From NCBI RefSeq assembly GCF_042678945.1, contig NZ_JBHTLM010000002.1, forward strand, positions 186,001-250,000: a stretch of 64,000 nucleotides of DNA. The letters are read 5' to 3'. A program made the position numbers and the translations under genes. Position 1 is the stretch's first letter. Every line of letters starts with the position of its first letter. The notes under the pieces were generated by a model. That model searched no databases. It was not told where the DNA came from and saw only the letters and a program-made list of their open reading frames with translations. The DNA is from Fontibacillus puldeungensis. Lineage in GTDB: Bacteria; Bacillota; Bacilli; Paenibacillales; Paenibacillaceae. Shown one piece after another: positions 42,152-51,311 of this stretch.

Positions 42152-44422
42152 ATGCAAGCATCGGTTATCGGTTACCCGCGGATCGGAAAATACAGAGAGT
42201 TGAAGTTTTGGACAGAGGACTATTTTCATGGAAAGATTTCAGAGCATCAGCTAAAAGAAAATGCCAAAAAACTGCGTAGTGAGCAGTGGGAGGTGCAATC
42301 CGGCTACGGCATCGATCTGATTCCTTCGAACGATTTTTCGTTTTACGATGGGATGCTGGATACGGCCGTTTTGTTAGGGGCCATCCCTCGGCGTTACAGG
42401 GATTTGCACCTTAATGAACTCGATACCTATTTCGCCATGGCGAGAGGCTATCAGGGGGGGAACGGTGACGTAAAGGCCTTATCTATGCGTAAATGGTTTA
42501 ACACCAACTATCACTATATCGTTCCGGAGCTTGACGACCAAATCGAAATTCGGCTGTCCGGGAACAAGCCGTTCGATGAGTTTTTGGAGGCAAAGGAACA
42601 AGGAATTCAGACCAAGCCCGTTGTTATAGGGCCGTTCACTTTTTTGAAGCTTGCGAAATATAAAGGGAAGAAACAGCTTCACGATTATGTGGATGTGACC
42701 GTCCGTGCGTATGTTCAACTGATTCGCCAGCTGGGCGATTTGGGGGCTGATTGGCTGCAGTTGGATGAGCCGATTTTGGTAACGGACCTCACCCATGCGG
42801 ATATTACGCTGTTTACGCAGATTTACACCGCGCTGTTGGAGCAAAAAGGCGAATTGAAAATTTTGCTGCAAACCTATTTTGGAGACATACGCGACTGCTA
42901 CACAGATGTCACTGCGCTGGCCTTGGATGGCATTGGTCTTGATTTCGTCGAGGGAAGAGAATCGTTCTCCCTGGTTCAACGATATGGTTTCCCAAAGGAC
43001 AAACTATTGTTTGCAGGAGTGGTCAACGGAAAAAATATTTGGCGCAACGATTACGGAAAAACCCTACAAACGCTTCGGGACCTCCAGAAATCTGCCCTGC
43101 AAATCGTCATTAGCACATCATGTTCCCTGCTTCATGTTCCTTATACCGTGCAGTCGGAGGAGCAGCTAGATGAATCGATTCGCAGCGCTTTTGCCTTTGC
43201 GGAGGAAAAGCTTGAGGAGCTTTCCGAGTTAAAAGCGTTAGTCGACGACAACGCCTCTGAGCGCAGCCCGAAGATCATAACCAATGCGCAGGTTCAAGGA
43301 ACTGCCCGGCATAAATCGGAGCCAAGCGTGCAGCAGCGAATTGATGGTCTGACGGATGCTGATTTTACCAGAAGCCCTGCATTTGCAGAGAGGGCGGCAC
43401 TTCAGAAAGCAGCATTGCAGCTTCCGCTGCTGCCGACGACGACGATCGGTTCCTTCCCGCAAACCCAAGCAGTAAAGTCCAATCGCTCCAAGTATAAGAA
43501 AGGGGAAATCACCGCCGCTCAGTATGAAGAAAATTTGCGGTCGATGATCAAAAATTGCATTTCTCTGCAGGAAAAGCTGGGGCTGGATGTGCTTGTGCAT
43601 GGTGAATTTGAGCGTAACGACATGGTGGAGTATTTCGGTGAAAAGCTTTCCGGTTTCCTGTTCACCAAGCAGGCATGGGTACAATCCTATGGCACCCGCT
43701 GCGTCAAGCCTCCGATCATATGGGGAGATGTGAAGAGAAGCTCCCCGATTTCGGTGGAAATTTCCCAATATGCGCAGAGCCTGACCGACAAACCTGTTAA
43801 AGGGATGCTGACCGGCCCGGTTACGATCTTAAACTGGTCTTTTCCTCGCGAAGATATTAGCTCCAAGGAAATGGCCCTGCAAATTGCGCTGGCCATCCGC
43901 GATGAAGTTCTTGATTTGGAAGCCGCCGGGCTGCGGATCATCCAAGTTGACGAGGCGGCGCTCAAGGAGAAGCTCCCTTTGCGAAAGTCTGACTGGCACA
44001 CCGAATATCTGGACTGGGCGATTCCGGCGTTTCGACTAGTTCACAGCGGCGTGAAGGCGAGCACACAGATTCACACCCATATGTGCTATAGCGAGTTCCA
44101 GGAGATTCTTGGAGATATCGATGCCATGGATGCAGATGTAATCTCTTTTGAAGCTTCTCGCTCTAACCTGTCCATCGTGGATGCCATTATACAGAGCGGG
44201 TTCAAAACGGCCGTTGGCCCGGGGGTATATGACATACATTCGCCGAGGATTCCGGCAAAAGAAGAAATGGCCGCTTCCATCCAGTCCATGCTGCAAAAAA
44301 TCAGCCCGGAAAAGCTATGGCTTAACCCGGACTGCGGTCTCAAAACGCGCGGGGAAGCAGAGACGCTCGCAAGCCTTAAACATCTTGTAGAGGCAGCTTC
44401 CCAGGTTAGAGGGCAGCTGTGA
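42152..44422 (+). CDS. metE: Cobalamin-independent methionine synthase
   Basis: MetE moves a methyl group from 5-methyltetrahydropteroyl-triglutamate to homocysteine. The 756-residue protein has the normal length and both barrels. The N-terminal signature is GYPRIGKYRELKFWTEDYF, and the linker into the catalytic barrel is LPTTTIGSFPQT. Zinc ligands are visible at H643 and C645 (HTHMCYSEF), and the last cysteine is in NPDCGLKTR. IIQVDEAALKEKLPLR forms the substrate pocket. TAAGGAGGAAA supports the start. It is followed by a strong terminator and preceded by a LysR gene and dyad. Confidence 0.97.
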   Translation: MQASVIGYPRIGKYRELKFWTEDYFHGKISEHQLKENAKKLRSEQWEVQSGYGIDLIPSNDFSFYDGMLDTAVLLGAIPRRYRDLHLNELDTYFAMARGYQGGNGDVKALSMRKWFNTNYHYIVPELDDQIEIRLSGNKPFDEFLEAKEQGIQTKPVVIGPFTFLKLAKYKGKKQLHDYVDVTVRAYVQLIRQLGDLGADWLQLDEPILVTDLTHADITLFTQIYTALLEQKGELKILLQTYFGDIRDCYTDVTALALDGIGLDFVEGRESFSLVQRYGFPKDKLLFAGVVNGKNIWRNDYGKTLQTLRDLQKSALQIVISTSCSLLHVPYTVQSEEQLDESIRSAFAFAEEKLEELSELKALVDDNASERSPKIITNAQVQGTARHKSEPSVQQRIDGLTDADFTRSPAFAERAALQKAALQLPLLPTTTIGSFPQTQAVKSNRSKYKKGEITAAQYEENLRSMIKNCISLQEKLGLDVLVHGEFERNDMVEYFGEKLSGFLFTKQAWVQSYGTRCVKPPIIWGDVKRSSPISVEISQYAQSLTDKPVKGMLTGPVTILNWSFPREDISSKEMALQIALAIRDEVLDLEAAGLRIIQVDEAALKEKLPLRKSDWHTEYLDWAIPAFRLVHSGVKASTQIHTHMCYSEFQEILGDIDAMDADVISFEASRSNLSIVDAIIQSGFKTAVGPGVYDIHSPRIPAKEEMAASIQSMLQKISPEKLWLNPDCGLKTRGEAETLASLKHLVEAASQVRGQL

Positions 44423-44433
44423 ATCTATATAAA

Positions 44434-44472
44434 ACAAAGAGCAGAACCTCTTCTGGGTTCTGCTCTTGTTTT
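44434..44472. terminator. Bidirectional terminator between metE and the sugar importer operon
   Basis: AAGAGCAGAACC and GGTTCTGCTCTT form a perfect 12-bp stem with AAAACA before and GTTTT after. It serves metE on the plus strand and the permease operon on the minus strand. Confidence 0.9.
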
Positions 44473-44532
44473 AGCGTGATAGCTATAAGCTGAGTAATTC
44501 ATCTTAAATCTAGGCTGCAGCGTTCGTGAAGA

Positions 44533-45345
44533 TTACCCTTTGACGGCACCGCCGGTGAGTCCTCTAACCAGCGTTTTGGAGCCCATTAGAAAGAGAATGA
44601 CCAGTGGCAGCGTGCCGAGGGTAAGACCAAGGATACTTGCCGAATAGTCCGTGCGGAAGACTGTGGACAGATTCGCAATCCCTAGCGGAAGCGTGTACAG
44701 CTCCGGCTTGTTGATCGTTACTAGCGGCAGCAGATAGCCGTTCCAAGAGCCGAGGAAGGAGATCAGCCCCAGGGTGCTGATGGCCGGCAGCAGAAATGGA
44801 ACAACGATTCTTGTGAGAATGGTTGGTTCTGTGCAGCCGTCGATCCGCGCGCTTTCAATGACCTCCGTTGGAACGGAGGAGCGGATGAACTGGGTCATAA
44901 AAAATACTCCGAAGGCATTGTTCAGTCCTGCCAGAATCAGCGGCGCATGGGTGTTGTTAAGGTGGAACCATTTCATTTCCATGACATAAGCAATCAGGCC
45001 CAAGTGACCGGGGATCATCATCGTCAACAGAATGAAGCTATACAGTGCATTTTTTCCCTTGAATTCATACTTGGCAAAAGCAAAGCCAGTAATCGAGGCG
45101 ATGCCAACCGTTACCAGAGTGAACAGAACGGCAACATAGAAGCTGTTCCAATAATTCCGGAGGAAATTACCGGACATGATCGTTTTTAGGTTCTCTAATA
45201 AATAATTGCTGGGCAGAATGGGAAGTTGCTTGAACAGGTCTTCGGAATAATAGGTTCCCATCACAATCATCATATAGAAAGGGAACATGAAGGCGATAGC
45301 TATTAGGCTAAGCAGCAATACGGTAAAGAACTTTTTTACTCTCAT
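44533..45345 (-). CDS. Carbohydrate ABC transporter permease (MalG type)
   Basis: The 270-residue inner-membrane protein has six helices and the EAA loop (PTEVIESARIDGCTEPTILT, about residues 175-195) that docks onto the ATPase. It ends in RGLTGGAVKG, the usual MalG-like tail. It is the last gene of a solute-binding protein and two-permease operon; its start overlaps the stop of the MalF-type gene by four bases (ATGA). No ATPase gene is present, so a shared MsmX-type ATPase elsewhere is expected. Confidence 0.93.
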   Translation of the reverse strand: MRVKKFFTVLLLSLIAIAFMFPFYMMIVMGTYYSEDLFKQLPILPSNYLLENLKTIMSGNFLRNYWNSFYVAVLFTLVTVGIASITGFAFAKYEFKGKNALYSFILLTMMIPGHLGLIAYVMEMKWFHLNNTHAPLILAGLNNAFGVFFMTQFIRSSVPTEVIESARIDGCTEPTILTRIVVPFLLPAISTLGLISFLGSWNGYLLPLVTINKPELYTLPLGIANLSTVFRTDYSASILGLTLGTLPLVILFLMGSKTLVRGLTGGAVKG

Positions 45346-46271
45346 TTTTCGTCACCGTCCCTGTTAATCCATTTCATGCCAACCACCGAGAACAAGGCGA
45401 TAAACAGGAAGGTGCCGTAAGCGATCGCTGCCCCTTTGCCGTATTTGAACGCACTGCCGTTGAATGAAGCATCGAACATATACCAGATCGGTGTAAAGGT
45501 GGAGCCGTCAGGCCCGCCTATCATACTGGAGCCGGAAGCCCAGCCGCTGAACAGCAGCATCGGTTCTTCCACCAGCTGCAAGCCGCTGATAATAGAGGTG
45601 ATGATTAGAAACAGGTTGATCGGCTTCAGCAGCGGAATGGTAATGCGCAGGAACACATTTTTGGATGATGCTCCGTCGATCATTGCTGCCTCGTAGATGG
45701 AGGTGTCAATGCTGGCCATCCCTGCGGTGTAGAACATGACGAAGTATCCAAGGTTTTTCCAAAATACCATCAGGATGACCACCCAACGGGAGGAACTGGC
45801 TGAACCCAGCCAATTGATCTTCTCCTGAATGATGCCCAGCTCCATCAGAAGATTATTGATAAACCCGCCCTGCCAGTCGAACAGCAGCGAGAAGATAATC
45901 CCGACAGCGACCGGAGTCGTCATATAGGCACTAAATACGCTGAGTCGGAAAAAGGTTTTTCGGCGGATCAGCTTGCTCTCGATCAGACTAGCCATCAACA
46001 TACCCACAAGAACAAGAGCCGGAAGGTATACTGCCATAAAAATGATGACATTGAGTAGAGATCTCCAGAAGAAGGCGTCATGGAAAAACAGCTGTGTGTA
46101 ATTGCTGAGTCCGATGAAATTCCGGTTGCCGTACAAATCCCAGTCAGTAAGGCTGATGTAGAGGGTGAAGAGGATCGGAAACAAGCTCAGTACTGCGTAG
46201 GATAAGAAATAAGGGGTAATAAACAGATACGGCCATTTATTTTTACTGCTGATTCCCTTCGCTTTCTGCAT
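45342..46271 (-). CDS. Carbohydrate ABC transporter permease (MalF/UgpA type)
   Basis: The 309-residue protein has six membrane helices, the typical N-terminal PYLFITPYFLSYAVLSLFPI and an EAA loop (IDTSIYEAAMIDGASSKNVF). It pairs with the MalG-type permease, whose start it overlaps by four bases. The second of two close ATGs (46271) was chosen because AGGAAGTGA is then nine bases away instead of three. Together with the binding protein upstream it forms the importer, probably for galactosides given the neighbouring beta-galactosidase. Confidence 0.92.
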   Translation of the reverse strand: MQKAKGISSKNKWPYLFITPYFLSYAVLSLFPILFTLYISLTDWDLYGNRNFIGLSNYTQLFFHDAFFWRSLLNVIIFMAVYLPALVLVGMLMASLIESKLIRRKTFFRLSVFSAYMTTPVAVGIIFSLLFDWQGGFINNLLMELGIIQEKINWLGSASSSRWVVILMVFWKNLGYFVMFYTAGMASIDTSIYEAAMIDGASSKNVFLRITIPLLKPINLFLIITSIISGLQLVEEPMLLFSGWASGSSMIGGPDGSTFTPIWYMFDASFNGSAFKYGKGAAIAYGTFLFIALFSVVGMKWINRDGDEK

Positions 46272-46346
46272 GATCATTCACTTCCTATCCGTAAAAACGG
46301 CAGCCTGTTCTTTCGAGCGGGCCGCCGCTTTTTATATAGTATTTTT

Positions 46347-47702
46347 TTATTCAAAGGTCAGCTCTGGGTGGTTTTTCTTCAGCTGTTCTTCCCATTTCTC
46401 CAGTGCCTGCTTGGCGTCAAAGCCTTTATCCTGCGCCATGGTCTGCAGCACCAGCTCTGAAGCGCTGTAAATATCCTGGTCGTACTTGGTAACAGCTTTG
46501 GACTGCATGCTCGGGAATACCTTCTCTACCCAGAACTTTCCGAGGTCCTGTCCGCCGAAATATTTATCGGCTCCGGAGGAGAGCTTGGCTGTGTCTTTGA
46601 AGAAGGACTTCAGCGGCAAAATGTAGTCGGAGGCGGCAAAGTTGGCTTCAGCGCCTTCGTCAGAGCCTAACAGCCAGCTGAGATAAGTCCAAGCGGCATC
46701 CTTGTTTTTGCTGTCTTTCCAAATGCCGATGGTCGTACCGCCATATGGGTATCCGCCTTCCGGAGGCACCATCAGGCCCCAGCGGCCATTGCTGGCCTTG
46801 TCATTTGGTTTAATAACGAATTGTGGCGACCAGTTCGCCGCAGGATAGAAGATAACATTGTCTTTCGAGTATGAGGCATTCCAGGTTGGCGACCACATTG
46901 CCAGCTTGCCCTCGCCGTTATTATCGCGGATGGACTGCAGTTGAGTAAACATCCGCAGTACCTCTTTGGTGTTCACTTTGGTTCCGTCAACAATCGCGGT
47001 TTTACCCTGGTTGGAGAAGATGGTGTAGGCATCCATTAGACTGCCCAGCATGAACGTCTTACCGCCGCTTTTGTCATATACCTCTTTGCCTTTGGCGATA
47101 AAGGTATCCCAGTCAGTGAACATGGCTGTTAATTGATCGGGATCATCCGTCCCAAAATACTTTTTAGCCAGGTCACGCTTATAGGCCAGTGCGCCAGGAG
47201 AGCCGGATTGCTCCAGACCAACAAGTTCGCCCTTGCTGTTCGACAGCAGCGGCAGTTCGAAGTCGAGCAGATTGGACTTATCAAAGTTGTACGGTTCTCC
47301 GGACAAGTTCTGCAGCACGTTCAGCTCATACAGAGCGCCGCGGAAAGCCGCTTCCGCCCAAATAATATCGGGTAGTTCGGAGCCGGAGGCGATGGAGGTC
47401 TGGATTTTTTTCAGGTAATCCCCTGCCGATACTTCGACGAAATCAAGCTTGATGTTCGGGAACTTCTCGTTAAACTTCGCTGCAGTCTTCTCGAACCAGC
47501 CCTTATCCCAGCCCCATACCGTCAATTTACCGGAAGCTTTTGCGGGATCGCTTGAGTTAGTCGCACTGTTTGTGCTGTTTGTGCCCTTGGAAGCGCTGTT
47601 GCCGCTATTGTTTCCGTTGCCGCAGCCGGCAAGCACCAAGGTGAGGCATAAAGTCAGAACAAGCGCGATGACCGATGTTTTCTTGCTAAATAGATTGTGC
47701 AA
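46347..47702 (-). CDS. Extracellular sugar-binding lipoprotein of the ABC importer
   Basis: The 451-residue protein starts with a lipoprotein signal (VIALVLTLCLTLVLAGC, lipobox LAGC at about residues 23-26), then a Gly/Asn/Ser-rich linker, and a solute-binding family 1 domain (LTVWGWDKGWFEKTAAKFNE, WAYKRD-like region, GLMVPPEGGYPYGGTTIGIW). It is anchored outside the membrane and delivers substrate to the two permeases. The TTG at 47702 fits AAGGGGG eight bases upstream. A cre-like site lies between this gene and the histidine kinase gene. Confidence 0.93.
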   Translation of the reverse strand: MHNLFSKKTSVIALVLTLCLTLVLAGCGNGNNSGNSASKGTNSTNSATNSSDPAKASGKLTVWGWDKGWFEKTAAKFNEKFPNIKLDFVEVSAGDYLKKIQTSIASGSELPDIIWAEAAFRGALYELNVLQNLSGEPYNFDKSNLLDFELPLLSNSKGELVGLEQSGSPGALAYKRDLAKKYFGTDDPDQLTAMFTDWDTFIAKGKEVYDKSGGKTFMLGSLMDAYTIFSNQGKTAIVDGTKVNTKEVLRMFTQLQSIRDNNGEGKLAMWSPTWNASYSKDNVIFYPAANWSPQFVIKPNDKASNGRWGLMVPPEGGYPYGGTTIGIWKDSKNKDAAWTYLSWLLGSDEGAEANFAASDYILPLKSFFKDTAKLSSGADKYFGGQDLGKFWVEKVFPSMQSKAVTKYDQDIYSASELVLQTMAQDKGFDAKQALEKWEEQLKKNHPELTFE

Positions 47703-47835
47703 ATCAATGTCCCCCTTGCATCTGTTGTGACAGCCGGCGGTTCCTGTGATGCCCTTCCGTCCGTCTGTATAGTAGTACTATAAGCTTGACGGCATCGTCC
47801 AACAACGAGACGATCCGATGGTTTTGTATAAATAA

Positions 47836-47849
47836 TGATAGTGCTTTCA
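47836..47849 (-). promoter_or_regulatory. cre-like site upstream of the sugar-binding protein gene
   Basis: On the minus strand TGAAAGCACTATCA matches TGWAANCGNTNWCA at 13 of 14 positions (the CG step reads CA). It overlaps the histidine kinase stop codon and lies 134 bp before the binding-protein start, suggesting catabolite repression. Confidence 0.55.
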
Positions 47850-49580
47850 ATCGGCGGAATGCTGCCGTGAGGGCAGGAGAACGGATACCTTTGTGCCTTC
47901 CTGCTCGCGTGAAGTGATAATCAGACGCCCTTCCTGCCCGTACAAATATTCGATTCGTTCCCGGATATTCCACAGTCCAATCTGCTTCATGGCCCCCGAA
48001 GGAAGGCGTGCCGGTGGCAGGGTGCCGTTCATAATGGCCCGGGCCTTCTCCTGGCTCATACCGCAGCCGTCATCCTTGACCGAGATTCGCAGCCGCCCGC
48101 TGCGTTTGCGGATAATGATTTCTATATGGCCTACAGACTCCTTCTCTGAGAAGCCGTGAAATATGGAATTTTCCACCAGTGGCTGAATCAGGCTTTTCGG
48201 AATATAGTCGCCCATCGCCTGTTCTTCCACGTTCCAGACTAGCTCGAACCGGTCCGGATATCTATATTTCTGGATGCGCACGAAGTGATTGATAATGTTC
48301 ATCTCCTGCTTTATCGTGACATACAGACCGGCGTCGCCGATATTGACTGCATCATGCAGAATGCCAATGAAGGACTCAATCATTTCCTCGATTGCAGTGT
48401 AATTTTTTTTGCGGGCCAGATAAACAACGGTGTTCAGTGTATTGTAGATAAAATGGGGATTGATCTGTGCGAAAAGCAGCTCGGCGGACATTTTGCGTTT
48501 CCAACGCTCCTGCTCCACTTTTTCGCTCATCTGCCGCTCAATATCGCCCAGCATCATTTCAAAGCCGTTCTTCAGCACAGAGAGCTCGTCATTGCTGTGG
48601 AACGACAGCTGAACATTGTAGTTGCCCATGGATACCTGCTTCATGGCCTTGGTCATCTGCAGAATCGGGCGGATAATGTTGGAGATGATCGGAAGGAACA
48701 ACAGGAAGCAGAGCATCAGGCAGAGCGCGAGGAAGATGGCCCAGTAGCGCACAATATCTCCAACCCATTCGTAAAACCGGTCCTTGGAGGTAAATGTGAA
48801 GACGGACCACTGTGATTTATCAAAGGTGCTGGTCAGATAATAGCCTTTGTTATGTTTGGTCACTTTGATGTCCGGTCCGTCAGCCGCCAGTACTTCAGCT
48901 TCGGGAGGGTACGCTTCGATGCCCTGTTGATACAGGAATGTGCGGTCTGGCCCTATCCAGGCCACCTGATCAAAGGACTTACTCAAATACTGAAATATAC
49001 TTTCAAAAGCCGAATAATCAATATTCAGTAGCAGCACACCGCCGTACTGGGGATCGAAACGGATAAAGAAGCTGACGACCTTTTTACTTTGGGGTTCCAT
49101 TATAGTGTGAGGAGCTGAAAATCCGCTTTTGGCGTTGCTTTTTAGTATCTTTTGGTACCAATCCTGCTGAAGCAGTTGTTCAAAATAAGGATCAATATAC
49201 AGGGAGGACCAGAAAACCTTGCCATCAGAGCGGACAATGGCCGAGCTTTCGAGGTAATCGCGCAGCACATTGAATTTGGTCAGTTGGGTGACCACATCAT
49301 GGTACGCACTGAGCTCATCATATGTCGAGGGATATTGCAGCCGCGCTGCGAACTGCTGGAGCAACTCGTCGTTGACCATGTTGGCGGCGTATTTCTGCAC
49401 ATCATCAATCAAGTGATTCATCTGATTCGTTGTCTGCTCCAGATGTATGGTGTCCTCGCGCAGCGCCTGGGCTTCGAGAATAGTCGAAAACTTCTCATAC
49501 GCCAGTGCGCTGATGGCCGTTACTGACAGAGTGACGATGAGAATGACACTGCCGAGAATTTTATTTTTAATTTTGCGCAT
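47847..49580 (-). CDS. Sensor histidine kinase (YesM/LytS type)
   Basis: The 577-residue membrane kinase has an N-terminal membrane helix (SVILIVTLSVTAISALAY), an extracellular sensor of about 250 residues, a second helix (WAIFLALCLMLCFLLFLPII), a HAMP domain, and a His-kinase domain of the HisKA_7TM-independent 'His_kinase' class. The phosphoacceptor lies in AQINPHFIYNTLNTVVYLAR, and the ATP-binding N box and G box are QPLVENSIFHGF and DDGCGMS. It starts three bases after the response regulator stop. The pair probably senses extracellular oligosaccharide and activates the importer. Confidence 0.94.
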   Translation of the reverse strand: MRKIKNKILGSVILIVTLSVTAISALAYEKFSTILEAQALREDTIHLEQTTNQMNHLIDDVQKYAANMVNDELLQQFAARLQYPSTYDELSAYHDVVTQLTKFNVLRDYLESSAIVRSDGKVFWSSLYIDPYFEQLLQQDWYQKILKSNAKSGFSAPHTIMEPQSKKVVSFFIRFDPQYGGVLLLNIDYSAFESIFQYLSKSFDQVAWIGPDRTFLYQQGIEAYPPEAEVLAADGPDIKVTKHNKGYYLTSTFDKSQWSVFTFTSKDRFYEWVGDIVRYWAIFLALCLMLCFLLFLPIISNIIRPILQMTKAMKQVSMGNYNVQLSFHSNDELSVLKNGFEMMLGDIERQMSEKVEQERWKRKMSAELLFAQINPHFIYNTLNTVVYLARKKNYTAIEEMIESFIGILHDAVNIGDAGLYVTIKQEMNIINHFVRIQKYRYPDRFELVWNVEEQAMGDYIPKSLIQPLVENSIFHGFSEKESVGHIEIIIRKRSGRLRISVKDDGCGMSQEKARAIMNGTLPPARLPSGAMKQIGLWNIRERIEYLYGQEGRLIITSREQEGTKVSVLLPSRQHSAD

Positions 49581-49582
49581 GG

Positions 49583-51127
49583 TTACTCGCTGCCCTTCTG
49601 CTGTAGGAAGTCCTTTGGCTGTATGCCGGTGGTCTTTTTGAACACCTGACTGAAATATTGGCTGGTTTTGTAACCAACCTTCTCGGATATCTCGTATATC
49701 TTAAATTGGCCGGTCTGTAGGAGCTGTTTGGCCAGCGCGATCCGGTATTCTGTAGTGTAGTCCAGCAGGGATTGGCCGGTCTCCCGCTTGAAGGTGGTGC
49801 GCAGATGAATGCTGCTGATCTGCAGATGGTTCGCGATCGTCTCCAGAGACAGGTCGGGATCGGCATAATTGCTGGCGACATATTCCATCGCTTTGTTGAC
49901 CCAGCGGGAATAATTTTTCTTAAGCTGTAGTCGCTGCAAACGGTCCTCCAGAATCCTGCACAGGCTGCCTGCGATCTGCCGCGCGTCGGTGCCCAGCGGG
50001 TGATCGAAGCTGAAGCTCCCATCCTTGCGGCATTCGTAACTGATCTGGCTAACGATTGCGCGAAGATCCGCCAGACGGGCCTGGGCAGCCACTTTTTCCA
50101 AATTGTCTTTCAGCCGGTCCAGTACGCTTATCTCGGGAGACAGCAGGTATTGTCTAACCTCTTCGGCAATAACGGACGCTGCCCCGGCTGAAGGAACCTG
50201 ATCCAGAAGGAAAATAGCCCCGGGCGGAAGGAAGAACGAATAGTCATATGCTTGTCTCATCGCCGCATATCTGTGCTCCGGCAATTCCGCGTTGCTGCCT
50301 GTAGAGATGATAATTCTGGGGAGGACCCCCTTCCAACTAGCTTTCAGTCTCTCTAGCAGTTGGGCGGCGATCTGCCGCAAATTATATTGCTGCAGCAGAA
50401 GACTGCTTGAAGAGGACAGCTTCAGCAGTACGGCATATCCGCCTTCATCCATCTCTAAAATATAAATATCCTCCATGTCCGTAGTCTGGAGGCGAATTTC
50501 CCCTTCGATGCTCTTCCATACAGCGGGTACCATCCAGCGTTTGCTCTGGCGGCTGCCGTCCAGCAGGAGCGCAGCATCCAGCTCGAAATACAGCAGCGCA
50601 GGTTTTCCCTGCTGCTGTTCGGTGACAAGACGGTGCAGACTGGATTCCTGGTTCCCAGGGGGTGCCTGGTATTTGCCCGCAAGCATATCTTTAAGGAGAA
50701 TATGCAGCGCGTGTCCGTGCCCCTCTTCCTCGGCTGCTTCCGCTGCCAGGTCTTCCTTAAGCAGCTTCAGCTTTTCCAGCAGGCGGTTGCGGCTAATTTC
50801 GTGCTTAAGCAGATAATGGGCCGCACGCATTTCCAGTGCCTCGCGGGCGTAATCAAAATCACGGTAAGCAGTCAGAAAGATCAAACGGGTTTTGGGAGCA
50901 AGCTGAACCACAAGCCGTCCCAGCTCCAAGCCGTCCATAGGTGACATGGAAATGTCGGTGATGACGATTTGCGGCTGCAATTCTTCGAACATTCGCAGCG
51001 CCATGCGCCCGCTGGTTGCTTTTGCGACTACCTGAAAACCGTTCTCCTCCCACGGAACCAACTGGTATACATTATCGAGTGCAAGCGGTTCATCATCGAC
51101 AAGCATGACCGAAATTAATGAATTCAC
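49583..51127 (-). CDS. Response regulator with AraC-type output (YesN type)
   Basis: The 514-residue protein has an N-terminal receiver domain (ISVMLVDDEPLALDN, phosphoacceptor aspartate in IVITDISMSPMDG, and lysine in HYLLKHEI), a central linker of about 270 residues, and a C-terminal AraC helix-turn-helix pair (DLSLETIANHLQISSIHLRT and IYEISEKVGYKTSQYFSQVF). The GTG start at 51127 was chosen because CGGGGGAA lies eight bases upstream; the longer frame adds 24 residues without homology to receivers. First gene of the minus-strand regulator-kinase-importer series. Confidence 0.93.
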   Translation of the reverse strand: MNSLISVMLVDDEPLALDNVYQLVPWEENGFQVVAKATSGRMALRMFEELQPQIVITDISMSPMDGLELGRLVVQLAPKTRLIFLTAYRDFDYAREALEMRAAHYLLKHEISRNRLLEKLKLLKEDLAAEAAEEEGHGHALHILLKDMLAGKYQAPPGNQESSLHRLVTEQQQGKPALLYFELDAALLLDGSRQSKRWMVPAVWKSIEGEIRLQTTDMEDIYILEMDEGGYAVLLKLSSSSSLLLQQYNLRQIAAQLLERLKASWKGVLPRIIISTGSNAELPEHRYAAMRQAYDYSFFLPPGAIFLLDQVPSAGAASVIAEEVRQYLLSPEISVLDRLKDNLEKVAAQARLADLRAIVSQISYECRKDGSFSFDHPLGTDARQIAGSLCRILEDRLQRLQLKKNYSRWVNKAMEYVASNYADPDLSLETIANHLQISSIHLRTTFKRETGQSLLDYTTEYRIALAKQLLQTGQFKIYEISEKVGYKTSQYFSQVFKKTTGIQPKDFLQQKGSE

Positions 51128-51257
51128 TGCAGAATTCCCCCGTTCCTGTCGTAATCCAAATATATATGCAGGTATAGCGAAACTTGAAGGCGCTGTCAAT
51201 GGAAATCCCCGAAGGGGAAAACCCCCGCAGTTCCCTGAAAGAGGCAGTATCTCCTAA

Positions 51258-51294
51258 ATAAAAAGGACCGCTTCCAGATTATTGGAGACGGTCC
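51258..51294 (-). terminator. Terminator of the beta-galactosidase gene
   Basis: On the minus strand GGACCGTCTCCA pairs with TGGAAGCGGTCC around a short loop and runs into TTTTTATT. It separates the beta-galactosidase from the response regulator operon. Confidence 0.83.
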
Positions 51295-51311
51295 CATCTT
51301 CCTTGCTATCC